Shown here: piece after piece, positions 1-7,895 of the stretch
Numbering within the stretch: the first letter of the stretch is position 1
Layout: every line of letters begins with the position of its first letter
Virus record (IMG/VR): IMGVR_UViG_3300046467_001092
Span: 1 to 33,319 of that record
Strand: one strand, 5' to 3'
Source: a virus
DNA: 33,319 nt
The notes under the pieces: model-generated
The model's input: only the letters and a program-made list of their open reading frames with translations
Databases searched by the model: none
What the model was told of the DNA's origin: nothing
Made by a program: the position numbers and the translations under genes

Positions 1-1496
1 AAATAGTTCGCGTCGGTAGCCGTTACAATGGAGCTGGCAAAAGGATAATTTCGCGTACCTGCCTCAATCCACGCTCCACGCGCCAACGTCCCCACAGACC
101 ATAAATTCTCTGCATAGTTGAACGTAGCGTAGTTAGTGATCTCGGTGTCATCCGTGCCTACCGGGTAGTACCAGGTGACCTCGGAGAAATCCACGTTCGT
201 TGCTGCAAACACCTTAAACGCCTGACCGATATTGAGGTTCGAGAACACATGGTCCTTCACCGAACAGGGAACCGGCTGTACCGCACCGTTGTAAACAAAG
301 AAGCCGCCCCGATCCATGAAATACACCGAACCGCGGGCATTGGCTGCCGCATTCGGAGAGATCATCGAAATATTATGGCTTAACAACGCAAACTGAAAAA
401 TAAACGGCGAGCCGACAAACCGCATGGAGTGAATACTGCTATCTGTCCAGATCAATATTTCCTGCCGGGTCTGCAACGCCCCGATAATCTGCGAGCCCTG
501 TCCAATCCGTACACCGCCAGCAGTATTGATCGCCGTTGGCGTCCAGTCTGCGGCAGACTCCTGATCTGACCAGCGCACAAGGAGAGGATCAATGTCTGTT
601 CCCCCAAGCGTATTTACCCCGAAACAAATGACATGCTGATCAACGTCGGAAACCATGATCTGCAACGCAGCCGTGGGGGCATCGGAAGCCCCGGCAAGGG
701 CTGTTACAGAGATCGCTCTGGCCGAGGTGCCTCCGCTTGAATCCCAGTAATACATACCGCCGCCACGGACATTGGCGATCAAGTCCTCACCGAAATTATC
801 CTGACTGTAAAGCCGCAGCTGGTTGCCGCTGGAAAGCACGGAAGATGAGCCGAACGCTCCCGATCCCCAAGCGTTTGATCCCCAGCCGATACCATCAATA
901 TAGGTATTGAGGCCGGTATTGATCTGATATGCGCCTACAATACTGGAACCGCCATTACCGCTATCGCTGCCGTTCGCTGTGACCGCGTCCCCCGACGTGT
1001 CTTTGGCGGCAAACGTGAAAGTGTTCACCGTTGGTACTGTCGCTATCTGATATTCCTGATTGAGAACATCGGCGATGACCAACCCGCCAAGACTAGCCGC
1101 CCCTGAGAACGTCACAAAATCAGCGGGCACCGCGCCATGCGCTGTATCTGTGGCCGTGATCGTGGACGATCCGCTGGTGGCGGCGAAGGTGACATCCCCG
1201 GCCGAGGTCGTAGCCCTGATCGGGGTAATGTCATTAAAGCTCGTACCTTCCGCGACGTAGAGCTTCAGATGCGTACCTAACGCCAAATACTTATTCGATG
1301 CTAATGACGCCCAGTCATGGATAGAGCGGCATACGCCAAGAAAGCTATTCTCAGAATACTTTTCCCAACCGCCTATCTTTTCAGGGCGGCCCTTCCTGAA
1401 GCGCACCTTATCGGAGTCATACCAGCCCGCGTCGGCGCTGTATTCTGTGCCTTCTTTATTAACACCCGGCTGAAACGGCAACTTGCGAAGAGGCAT
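1..1496 (-). CDS. Large tail hub / DNA-stabilisation-like structural protein, 3' end outside window
   Basis: The frame is open from an ATG at 1496 to the left edge, giving at least 498 residues without a stop. It begins MPLRKLPFQPGVNKEGTEYS and continues with a GWYDSDKVRFRKGRPEKIGGW-type stretch, then LGTHLKLYVAEG and FNDITPIRATT. This N-terminal pattern is familiar from large structural proteins of marine tailed phages and loosely recalls P22 gp10-like tail hub or DNA-stabilisation proteins; that family link is from memory. The rest is Gly/Ser/Thr-rich beta-type sequence (NGSDSGNGGSSIVGAYQ). The start lies two bases after the stop of the upstream gene, so it is the last visible gene of the late operon. 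It is very likely a virion protein, but its exact place in the tail is uncertain. Confidence 0.75.
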   Translation of the reverse strand, partial: MPLRKLPFQPGVNKEGTEYSADAGWYDSDKVRFRKGRPEKIGGWEKYSENSFLGVCRSIHDWASLASNKYLALGTHLKLYVAEGTSFNDITPIRATTSAGDVTFAATSGSSTITATDTAHGAVPADFVTFSGAASLGGLVIADVLNQEYQIATVPTVNTFTFAAKDTSGDAVTANGSDSGNGGSSIVGAYQINTGLNTYIDGIGWGSNAWGSGAFGSSSVLSSGNQLRLYSQDNFGEDLIANVRGGGMYYWDSSGGTSARAISVTALAGASDAPTAALQIMVSDVDQHVICFGVNTLGGTDIDPLLVRWSDQESAADWTPTAINTAGGVRIGQGSQIIGALQTRQEILIWTDSSIHSMRFVGSPFIFQFALLSHNISMISPNAAANARGSVYFMDRGGFFVYNGAVQPVPCSVKDHVFSNLNIGQAFKVFAATNVDFSEVTWYYPVGTDDTEITNYATFNYAENLWSVGTLARGAWIEAGTRNYPFASSIVTATDANY

Positions 1497-1498
1497 CG

Positions 1499-2701
1499 TT
1501 ATCTCTGCCGATAAGCTGAAACAATGCCGCCGTTTGCTTTACCCGGTGAACCTCTATAACCGTTCATAATACCGTCCGGGCGGTAGACATGCGCAGGCGC
1601 TGGCTGCTGTTGCGCCTGATAGCCTCCAAATCCTCCTCCAAACCCCCCGCCATACGGCTGAGGTCTCATTCCCTTACCCGGACTACCGTAAGAACCAGGC
1701 TGGGGTCCGCGCCCGTATTCGGGTCTGGGACCGCCTAATCCAGCAATCCCTACCTCCGGCCCTTGTGGCTGCTGAAGCGGCGTAGGCATGGGCTGCATTG
1801 GAAACGGATTTTCTGGTGTTCCATCAGGAGCAGGTTTAGGTGTAGGCGGAACAAATGGGTTGTCACGCACGGATTGTTCCTGCTTTAGCCTTAGCCTTTG
1901 CTCTCTTCCTGCTATTCTTTTAGCTAGAGGACTATCATAATTATCTGGAGATAAATTTTTATCTTGTATCATTTTAAATAATAAACCAGGACTTTCTTTG
2001 TCCAACCTAAAATCATCTATTTGTTCTTGTGATATAGGGGGTGCAGGGACTCCAGGGTTAGTCGCTAACGGAGGAACAAATTTTCTAATTTCCTCATCAG
2101 ACATACTTGCATAATCTCTTGTATCTCCGAATGCTTCTTTTCCCCCGCTTTGTTGCAGCGGTGAGGGCACACCATGTACAAGTGGCTGGCTTAGGCCAAG
2201 TGCCGCTCGTGCTTGATCGGCGCTGCTAATCGGCGGCTCTGGCAGGTCCTGCCGTGCCCATTGATCCTGGTAGCGCCTGGTCTCGGCTTCTTCGTAGCGC
2301 CTGGTCTCGGCTTCGCTACGAACTACCGGGGTCCCCGGGGGTAGCCCTTCCGGATGACGCGTGCTAAAACTTAAATTTTCAGCCCTCCACCTGGGATCTT
2401 CCATTTGACGTCTAGACCGTTCCGTATTAAGTCGATCCGAGATTTTGCGGATGGCGGCATCCCGCTCGCCTTCGGGGCCGAGACGATACGATTCCAAGCC
2501 AGGCTGTGGGTTCCGATAGCTGGCTCGCTCCCACTCCTCGTCGCTTATGTCGCCGGCTTCGCCCTGTTGTGCCCAGCGACTACGAGCCTCCTCCCGCATG
2601 GCGTCCGGGCTTAATAACCCTGCTGGCTGATCGGGTCTGGGACCGCCTAATCCAGCAATCCCTACCTCCGGCCCTTGTGGCTGCTGAAGCAGCGTAGGCA
2701 T
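1499..2701 (-). CDS. Repetitive Pro/Gln/Gly-rich protein with duplicated N-terminal motif
   Basis: This 400-residue protein has no recognised domain. It opens with MPTLLQQPQGPEVGIAGLGG, and a near-identical copy (MPTPLQQPQGPEVG...) recurs at residue 305 because of a 71-bp in-frame direct repeat. The middle part (about residues 30-300) is charged, probably disordered, and contains repeats such as RYEEAETRRYQDQ. The DNA at about 1880-2160 is clearly richer in A and T than its surroundings. The C-terminus is Gly/Pro-rich (SPGKGMRPQPYGGGFGGGF) and shares the YGSPGKG motif with the next upstream gene. It has no signal peptide or membrane segment. It lies three bases after its neighbour, so it belongs to the late operon. 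A virion-associated or adhesive role is inference only. Confidence 0.75.
   Translation of the reverse strand: MPTLLQQPQGPEVGIAGLGGPRPDQPAGLLSPDAMREEARSRWAQQGEAGDISDEEWERASYRNPQPGLESYRLGPEGERDAAIRKISDRLNTERSRRQMEDPRWRAENLSFSTRHPEGLPPGTPVVRSEAETRRYEEAETRRYQDQWARQDLPEPPISSADQARAALGLSQPLVHGVPSPLQQSGGKEAFGDTRDYASMSDEEIRKFVPPLATNPGVPAPPISQEQIDDFRLDKESPGLLFKMIQDKNLSPDNYDSPLAKRIAGREQRLRLKQEQSVRDNPFVPPTPKPAPDGTPENPFPMQPMPTPLQQPQGPEVGIAGLGGPRPEYGRGPQPGSYGSPGKGMRPQPYGGGFGGGFGGYQAQQQPAPAHVYRPDGIMNGYRGSPGKANGGIVSAYRQR
1719..1789 (-). repeat. 71-bp direct repeat, internal copy
   Basis: This is the internal copy of a 71-bp direct repeat. It differs from the copy at 2631-2701 by one base (g versus a near the start-codon end). 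The two copies are 912 bp apart, exactly 304 codons, so both are read in the same frame. Confidence 0.9.
2631..2701 (-). repeat. 71-bp direct repeat, copy at the gene start
   Basis: This copy covers the start codon and first 23 codons of the Pro/Gln/Gly-rich gene. Recombination with the copy at 1719-1789 would remove 304 codons and leave an intact, in-frame gene of about 96 residues. Confidence 0.9.
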
Positions 2702-2704
2702 TGG

Positions 2705-4072
2705 CTACACGCGAACTGGACCCACGGGTGTATAACTTCCTGGTGGTGGATCTAAGCGGGTCCCAGCAAGGTCTGTAATGTGGTGTAAGTCCAAGCCATG
2801 CTCTATTCCTATTAAGTCTGGGCGGTGCCGGTACGGTGTGGTTGCAAGGCGATCGGTACCAGTGTGTGGACCTTTAGCTCCATAGTTTCCGTCTCCGCGT
2901 ACCACGCCATCACCCCGTGATGTTTGGAGCAACATCTCAAGCTGCTCAGGGGTATCATAGGACATACTGGAGCTAGCGTAAGGGTGGGGGCCGCCTGTGA
3001 TATCGCCAGGACCCTGCACGCCCTCCGAAGCGGAGCCAGCGTAAGGGTAGGGGTTGCCTGGTCCAGCACGCAGCTCGGCATTAATCACTGACGGAACTTC
3101 CTCAGACAGAGGCGGCTGCGGGCTCCTCCCCCCTTTCCCCTTGCCTGGACTGCCGTAAGAACCGTGTGCAATTGGCTCACGACTGATTCCTCCGCCTAAA
3201 GAACTGTGCGCCAATGGCGGCATATTCTCCTCACCTTTAGTTCCATAGTTTCCGTCTCCGCGTACCACGCCATCATCCCGTGATGTCGCAAGCCACGATA
3301 GAGCTGGGTCAGGCGCGGATGTTTTTTGCCGTGTCGGGTTTCCGGGCTGGCTTATCATTGGTCTACGGTATGGTGGTATCGTAGATTCTCTCGCCGGAAC
3401 CGGGTCCAGAATAACCCGATCTGGTGGATCTAAAATATCCCTCATCCCCGAAGGAATCCCATAGCTAAAACGATCCGGCGTATAATTCGTTTGTCCGTAA
3501 TTCCAAGGCATTGACGGCTGGGTATATGACGGTCCCGGCATTCGTCCTGGCGACCATCCCCCGTGGCCGGGATAGCCCGGTATACCCGGAAGTCTAGGTG
3601 GTTGAGGCCGTCCTTTGCCCGGTCCTCCGCCATAGCCTCCGCCCCATGGAGAAGGCTGTGGCTGCCCCCATCCTCCGCCATAGCCTCCGCCCCATGGCGA
3701 TGGTTGTGGCCGAAACCCGCCGCCATAGCCGCCGCCATAGCCTCCGCCATAGCCTCCGCCATAGCCTCCGCCATAGCCTCCGCCCCATGGAGAAGGCTGT
3801 GGCTGGAACCCGCTGCCATAGCCGCCGCCACCCCCAAAACCACGCCCCCATGGCGATGGTTGTGGCCGAAACCCGCCACCAAAAGCGGATCGGTCAACAC
3901 CGCCGCCATAGAAGTTCCCGCCCTGCCAGGGCGTCCGAGGCATAATGGCCGGCCGCATCATGCCGGGACCAAGCCCGGGGGGGCCAAACCGTCCACCGCG
4001 ACCCATGATGCCGCCACGGATACCCTGCAAACCGCTACGAGCCTGATCTAACTCTCTGTTTCTAAATGCCAC
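2705..4072 (-). CDS. Gly/Tyr/Pro-rich repetitive protein, GTG start
   Basis: This 455-residue protein has no recognised domain. The N-terminal half is extremely Gly-rich: blocks of FRPQPSPWG alternate with GYGGGYGGG runs (about residues 75-155), like silk- or adhesive-type low-complexity proteins. The C-terminal half has duplicated TSRDDGVVRGDGNYG / TSRGDGVVRGDGNYG segments and a YGSPGKG motif shared with the downstream gene. GTG is chosen as start because it overlaps the lysozyme stop (TAGTG) and no better ATG is near. There is no signal peptide. Other frames over the repeats are also open, but this frame has the co-directional context and the phage-like stop/start overlap. A structural or surface-sticking role is plausible but unproven. 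Confidence 0.7.
   Translation of the reverse strand: MAFRNRELDQARSGLQGIRGGIMGRGGRFGPPGLGPGMMRPAIMPRTPWQGGNFYGGGVDRSAFGGGFRPQPSPWGRGFGGGGGYGSGFQPQPSPWGGGYGGGYGGGYGGGYGGGYGGGFRPQPSPWGGGYGGGWGQPQPSPWGGGYGGGPGKGRPQPPRLPGIPGYPGHGGWSPGRMPGPSYTQPSMPWNYGQTNYTPDRFSYGIPSGMRDILDPPDRVILDPVPARESTIPPYRRPMISQPGNPTRQKTSAPDPALSWLATSRDDGVVRGDGNYGTKGEENMPPLAHSSLGGGISREPIAHGSYGSPGKGKGGRSPQPPLSEEVPSVINAELRAGPGNPYPYAGSASEGVQGPGDITGGPHPYASSSMSYDTPEQLEMLLQTSRGDGVVRGDGNYGAKGPHTGTDRLATTPYRHRPDLIGIEHGLDLHHITDLAGTRLDPPPGSYTPVGPVRV
2776..2812 (-). repeat. 37-bp exact repeat, copy inside the Gly-rich gene
   Basis: This is identical to 17417-17453. Here it lies inside the coding frame of the Gly/Tyr/Pro-rich protein, read in another frame. 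It still carries the ribosome site and ATG (at 2799) of the other copy and would encode MAWTYTTLQTLLGPA before a stop. Confidence 0.9.
3723..3782 (-). repeat. 12-bp tandem repeat (GYGG codons), five units
   Basis: Five tandem copies of ccatagcctccg are present, the first with one mismatch. They encode GYGG units in the Gly-rich protein. A unit of 12 bp keeps the frame if copies are gained or lost. Confidence 0.85.
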
Positions 4073-4530
4073 TAGCCCGGGTACTCCCCTGTTCGGATCA
4101 TTTGCGCCAACTCCGTTGCTCTGTTGCCGACCTGCCGTGCCCAGAGACTATCCATGAACTGTTCGCCCGCCTCTGCCCAGCTCCCTGTACTCATGGCAGC
4201 GAGAGCCTTCTTAAACTTCCTCAATCTTGTCTGCCCTAAGTTGAAACTGATATCGACCATAGCATCCTTGCGTACATCATCTAACCCCGAAAACCAGGAG
4301 TATTCATCACGCAACTCTTGTGCAACCCGGGCAATGTCATTTTTCAGCAAATAGTCGACCTCGTCTTCGGTAAGTCCCAGCCCCCGAGGGGCTCCGCGGT
4401 CAAGCGGTGTATAGCTGCGGCCGGGATCAATATTCCTGCCAACGCCTATTGTTAAAAAATCCTCACTGCACTTGTAAGCGTGGGTCTCCACGCCCTCGTG
4501 CCGGCGTAACATCTCAATCAACTTGCTCAT
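4072..4530 (-). CDS. Phage lysozyme (GH24, T4-lysozyme-like endolysin)
   Basis: This 152-residue endolysin should cut the glycan strands of peptidoglycan at lysis. The N-terminus MSKLIEMLRRHEG matches the T4 lysozyme start, with Glu12 as the catalytic acid and TIGVG following. The aligned catalytic triad is Glu12-Cys21-Thr27; the Asp of T4 lysozyme is replaced by Cys, a variant also common in phage lysozymes. The C-terminal part has DISFNLGQTRLRKFKKAL and RR/NRATELAQM features typical of the family. The ATG at 4530 is preferred over an upstream in-frame start because of the good ribosome site AGGAAGAAG and the family's usual length (T4: 164). There is no signal peptide, so release would need a holin. 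The gene overlaps the lipoprotein gene by 17 bases. Confidence 0.93.
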   Translation of the reverse strand: MSKLIEMLRRHEGVETHAYKCSEDFLTIGVGRNIDPGRSYTPLDRGAPRGLGLTEDEVDYLLKNDIARVAQELRDEYSWFSGLDDVRKDAMVDISFNLGQTRLRKFKKALAAMSTGSWAEAGEQFMDSLWARQVGNRATELAQMIRTGEYPG

Positions 4531-4903
4531 CTTCTTCCTGCCTGGCTTTATCGGTGTCTCGGTAATACCCGATGATCGAAAGCACTTGCTGAATGTATCT
4601 CTGAATCTGCGCCATATTGTTGCTGAGATTCTCATAGCCTTTCGTCGTCAGCGAATACCACGCATTCACAGGCGCTTCACCTGCCTTTAAGTCCTCAATG
4701 TACTCTTCCATGGTGTCTGGCGTAAGGATCTTCCACTCCACTGGTACCCCACTTACCGCCATCGGTAACGGCGGGTGATACATCGGAGCAGGCTTCTCAA
4801 TGGTTACCACCTCCACGGGCCGTACTTCCGGTGGGGTGAAGCGAGTGCCTCCCATTAGGGAGCAGCCGCTAAGTAGGACCAGCAGCAGTATCGTCTTCTT
4901 CAT
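4514..4903 (-). CDS. Small lipoprotein, probable outer-membrane spanin
   Basis: This 129-residue protein has a short lipoprotein signal, MKKTILLLVLLSGC, with a lipobox LLSGC, so it should be anchored in the outer membrane through Cys14. The mature part is Pro-rich at first (VEVVTIEKPAPMYHPPLP), as in many o-spanins, then carries a helical YENLSNNMAQIQRYIQQVL segment that ends in an acidic tail. The gene overlaps both the membrane-anchored coiled-coil protein before it and the lysozyme after it, the usual arrangement of a spanin pair beside an endolysin. ATG 4903 is used rather than the preceding TTG. The spanin role is inferred from layout and topology; similar lipoproteins occur in marine phages. 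Confidence 0.75.
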   Translation of the reverse strand: MKKTILLLVLLSGCSLMGGTRFTPPEVRPVEVVTIEKPAPMYHPPLPMAVSGVPVEWKILTPDTMEEYIEDLKAGEAPVNAWYSLTTKGYENLSNNMAQIQRYIQQVLSIIGYYRDTDKARQEEDEQVD

Positions 4904-5306
4904 CAAACTGATCCGGGTCCGTTAAATCTTTCAGTTCCTGAAACGCCCGCGCAGTGCCACGGTTCACCAGCTTTTCCACCAGACCGGGCTTGCGTAACGA
5001 CAGCATGTCCAAATCGTGCCGGGCAAACTTATTACGCAAATCCTCTACTTTCTCGTTGGCCTGATTGTTCGCCACGGTTAAGCCCTGAATGCGCTCTTGC
5101 GACGCCTTCTGCTCGGCCAAAGCCTTTTGAAGCTGCTCATTCTGCGTGGCTATGGCGTTCTCTAAGAGCTGCTGATTATCCATTGCCTGTTGCAACTGCG
5201 TTGCCATGGCTTGTTTCTCTGCTTCACTCTTATCGTAGTAGAGCTTAAAGCCACCAGCCATAGCGACCAGCACGATGCTTAACACAATGGATAACTTAAA
5301 TCCCAT
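4869..5306 (-). CDS. Membrane-anchored coiled-coil protein, probable inner-membrane spanin
   Basis: This 145-residue protein has one N-terminal membrane segment (residues 3-22, KLSIVLSIVLVAMAGGFKLY) followed by a long coiled coil rich in Q, E, K and A (about 25-90), then KFARHDLDMLSLRKPGL and an acidic end. The topology, with inner-membrane anchor and periplasmic coiled coil, is that of an i-spanin (Rz type). Start 5306 has the ribosome site AAGGA. It overlaps the lipoprotein gene by 35 bases, as Rz/Rz1 pairs often do. The HDLDMLSLRKPGL-type motif is recalled from T4-like marine phage proteins. It should join with the lipoprotein to fuse the two membranes at the end of lysis; this is inference. 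Confidence 0.75.
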   Translation of the reverse strand: MGFKLSIVLSIVLVAMAGGFKLYYDKSEAEKQAMATQLQQAMDNQQLLENAIATQNEQLQKALAEQKASQERIQGLTVANNQANEKVEDLRNKFARHDLDMLSLRKPGLVEKLVNRGTARAFQELKDLTDPDQFDEEDDTAAGPT

Positions 5307-7110
5307 TTGCCATCCTTAACGTAAATACCCTCACCGGAACCGCCTTCCCCTTGAGGGCCATCGGTTCCAACTCTTCCAGTTCATGACGGGAAGACCGTGC
5401 TGTCACCTCACCAATCAAAATATCGCGCTTGGCCTCCTTGGTCGCGCTCTCTAATCGAGCCGCCACATTCACCGCATCCCCGATGCAGGTGTAATCAAAG
5501 CGGCTGTCACTGCCCATGTTGCCGATCACGGCATCGCCGGTATTTACCCCGACACCAATCGCCACTTCTGGCAATCCTTCCTTCTTCATCTCATGACGCA
5601 ACCCTTCCATCCGTCGCTGGATCTCAATGGCGCAATCAATGGCCGCATTCTCATGATCATCCTGATCCAGGGGCGCATTGAAGACACCCATCATGGCGTC
5701 CCCGATAAACTTGTCCACCATGCCGCCAGCGTCCTTAACGCAATCTGCCTGAATGGTCAGCGCCCTATTCATGACCTCAACCACTGCAGGCGGCTCCAGA
5801 GCCTCGGAGAGGCTGGTGAAGCCTCTGACATCAGTAAACAGGTATGTTGCCCTGCGTCTGTCTCCACCCAGCCTGAGCAGCTCTGGCTGCGTCTGCAGAC
5901 GTTTCACCTGGCGTGGGTCCAGATAATGCTCGAATTGCTTCTTGATCTGTTGCCGCAGGACATACTCCCGATAGAACTGATTGAACAAACAATGCGCAAA
6001 CGCAATCAGGCTCGCCAGCACCGGGTAACTGGCATCCACCAGACGCGCCTCGGTGAAGGCGTAATACGACCCGCCGATGATCCCGCCGATGAAAATGATA
6101 AATGAGGGAAGCACGAAGCTAATAGGCAGTTTAGCCAGCAACGCAACGGTCAGAAGTAGAAGGGAGAGAACAACTATTTCCAACAGATTTACGTTGCTGG
6201 GCCGAACCAAGCCATCGTCATTTATCAATGCACTTAGCAGTGTAGCTAGTATGATATGTGCGTCTTTTAGGCCCACCGGCGTTGGGACCAACGGGGAAAC
6301 TCCTTCGGCGGTTACGCCGATTATGACCCACTTGCCAGCCACGACAGACAGATCCCCCGTTGCCTCCACTTTCTGGAAATCCTTATTCCAGCGCAACCAG
6401 ATGCGTCCATTGCCGTCAGTTGAGAAAGGCTCAAACGGAGGTATGCGTACCGCCGCGACGCCAGACTCGTCCATCTTTATCTGATACGACGGTTCCCCTG
6501 TCGCTACCCGTACCATTTCCAAAGGAAAGGAGGGGTATATCTTTCCGCCTACTGAAACGGCGAGCGGGAGCCGTCGTAAAACTCCATCAATCTCCGGGGC
6601 TGAACTCAGCATGCCGGCCCCGTCCGCGGCCTCTTCTAATGCAGGCAAATTTCGCGTTACGCCCGGGTAATTAAAAAGATAATCCTGTGCGTTGCCGCCC
6701 ATCACCGCCGTACCGACATGCGGCGCAGCGCCTTCAATGCCACGCGACGAAGCCGTTTGCCCTAAGACCACCGCAGGATCATCCAGTAATGCCTGCACGA
6801 ATGCCGCGTCGCCCCCGAAGCGATCCGGCTCGGGAAACATTATCGCCAGCCCTATCACCCCGGCCCCTGCCGCCCTTAGATCATGTATTAACTGAGCAAT
6901 ATACTCTCTAGGCCAAGGCCACTGGCCCCGGTCGCGCAAGCTCTGCTCGCCAATATCAATGAGGATGATGTCTTCAACTTGCTGCGCTTCGTCCAAACGC
7001 TGCAGCCAGTCAAACCCCTTGAGACGGATAACCTCAATCGGGTAGGGATCAAGCGCCCGCAGACCGACCAATAACAGGACGGTGACCACGATCGCCCTCC
7101 AAGAAAACAT
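5296..7110 (-). CDS. CHASE2-domain membrane adenylate cyclase (class III)
   Basis: This 604-residue sensor-type cyclase would make cAMP from ATP inside the host. Order: membrane segment 5-18; periplasmic CHASE2 domain about 20-300, with the typical RDRGQWPWPREYIAQL and VIGLAIMFPEPD stretches; three membrane segments at about 307-326, 331-350 and 359-378; then a class III catalytic domain at about 415-600. Metal-binding Asp427 (FTDVRGFT) and Asp471 (DKFIGDAMMGVF), purine-selecting Lys467 and Thr541 (FDYTCIGD), and transition-state Asn548 and Arg552 (VNVAARLE) are all present, so it looks active and ATP-specific. Its ATG overlaps the curlin gene stop (TGATG). CHASE2 cyclases often sit beside FecR-domain genes in bacteria, which suggests the whole block was taken from a host. 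Such a gene is very unusual in a phage. Confidence 0.95.
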   Translation of the reverse strand: MFSWRAIVVTVLLLVGLRALDPYPIEVIRLKGFDWLQRLDEAQQVEDIILIDIGEQSLRDRGQWPWPREYIAQLIHDLRAAGAGVIGLAIMFPEPDRFGGDAAFVQALLDDPAVVLGQTASSRGIEGAAPHVGTAVMGGNAQDYLFNYPGVTRNLPALEEAADGAGMLSSAPEIDGVLRRLPLAVSVGGKIYPSFPLEMVRVATGEPSYQIKMDESGVAAVRIPPFEPFSTDGNGRIWLRWNKDFQKVEATGDLSVVAGKWVIIGVTAEGVSPLVPTPVGLKDAHIILATLLSALINDDGLVRPSNVNLLEIVVLSLLLLTVALLAKLPISFVLPSFIIFIGGIIGGSYYAFTEARLVDASYPVLASLIAFAHCLFNQFYREYVLRQQIKKQFEHYLDPRQVKRLQTQPELLRLGGDRRRATYLFTDVRGFTSLSEALEPPAVVEVMNRALTIQADCVKDAGGMVDKFIGDAMMGVFNAPLDQDDHENAAIDCAIEIQRRMEGLRHEMKKEGLPEVAIGVGVNTGDAVIGNMGSDSRFDYTCIGDAVNVAARLESATKEAKRDILIGEVTARSSRHELEELEPMALKGKAVPVRVFTLRMANGI

Positions 7111-7895
7111 CAATCCGCCTGGGTAATCGTGACCGTCTTGTTACAACTGCTGACACAATCCAGCACCACCGCGTATGCCTTCGCGCTGACGCCGCTCTGC
7201 GTAGCGTTCACTGTGTAGTTACCCTGCTCTACCCGGATGTTCCCAACGTGCGCCCCGTTCCCGCTCTGCGTTAGGTTAACCGTTGAGTTATCAGACGGGT
7301 TATTTCTGAACTCTATGTCCCCATCCTTATTTCCGCTACCTGACTGCGTGATCGTTGCGTCATTGTTATTGCAGTTGTTGCAGGACCGAATATAGGCGTT
7401 ATGGTTGCCGCTACCACTTTGGGTCGAAGTCCAAGTGCTGTCATCACCAAAAGCGTAGAACTTAGCGTAGTGGTTGCCTGTCCCTGATTGCGTAATGGTA
7501 TAGACGTTGTCATCACCGCTCATATAAAGCTCACCGGACATGTCATCACCATCCTGGGTGATGGTCATTTCGTTGTTGTCCTCGTCAGCGTCTATGTAGC
7601 CTGTGGAGTCATTGCCAGTCTGAGTGATGGTGTACTCGTTTCCAGTATGGAATGTATATTGTGAGTACGCTTTAGCCAGGTTGCCTGTACCGTCCTGGTC
7701 TATGTCTATCGTCGCGCTGCTACAAGTATGCGTGGCATAGGTTCCGCTGCTCAGACCGCACCACACGCGAGCCGTGTTACCCGATCCAATTTGGTCGATA
7801 TAGATGCTGGTGCCGCTGCCCTTGGTGTCAATATCCACGGAGTTGTCCGCCGCAAAAACGGGCAGGCTAAGGAGACTGATTAATATAAATCGCAT
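7110..7895 (-). CDS. Curlin-repeat secreted protein (amyloid subunit-like), second copy
   Basis: This 261-residue protein has a Sec signal peptide (MRFILISLLSLPVFA, cut before ADNS) and nine to ten curlin-like repeats of the form (I/T)xQxGxxN, for example IDQIGSGN, IDQDGTGN, ITQSGTGN, ITQSGSGN and LTQSGNG. It ends DCVSSCNKTVTITQAD, with two Cys near the C-terminus and four in all in the Cys/Asn-rich stretches. Curlin repeats stack into a beta-helical amyloid in CsgA/CsgB. ATG 7895 is preferred to the in-frame GTG because GGAGG lies eight bases before it. The gene overlaps the FecR gene by 29 bases and the cyclase start by one. With CsgG and CsgF upstream, it is the likely cargo of the pore. 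Whether it is the major or nucleating subunit cannot be told. Confidence 0.88.
   Translation of the reverse strand: MRFILISLLSLPVFAADNSVDIDTKGSGTSIYIDQIGSGNTARVWCGLSSGTYATHTCSSATIDIDQDGTGNLAKAYSQYTFHTGNEYTITQTGNDSTGYIDADEDNNEMTITQDGDDMSGELYMSGDDNVYTITQSGTGNHYAKFYAFGDDSTWTSTQSGSGNHNAYIRSCNNCNNNDATITQSGSGNKDGDIEFRNNPSDNSTVNLTQSGNGAHVGNIRVEQGNYTVNATQSGVSAKAYAVVLDCVSSCNKTVTITQAD

Noticed and set aside
3442-3909. Other open frames over the Gly-rich repeats on both strands
   Set aside because: The 12-bp repeat keeps all frames open. Their products (Met-Ala-Glu-Ala and Arg-Arg-Leu-Trp runs) are repeat artefacts.
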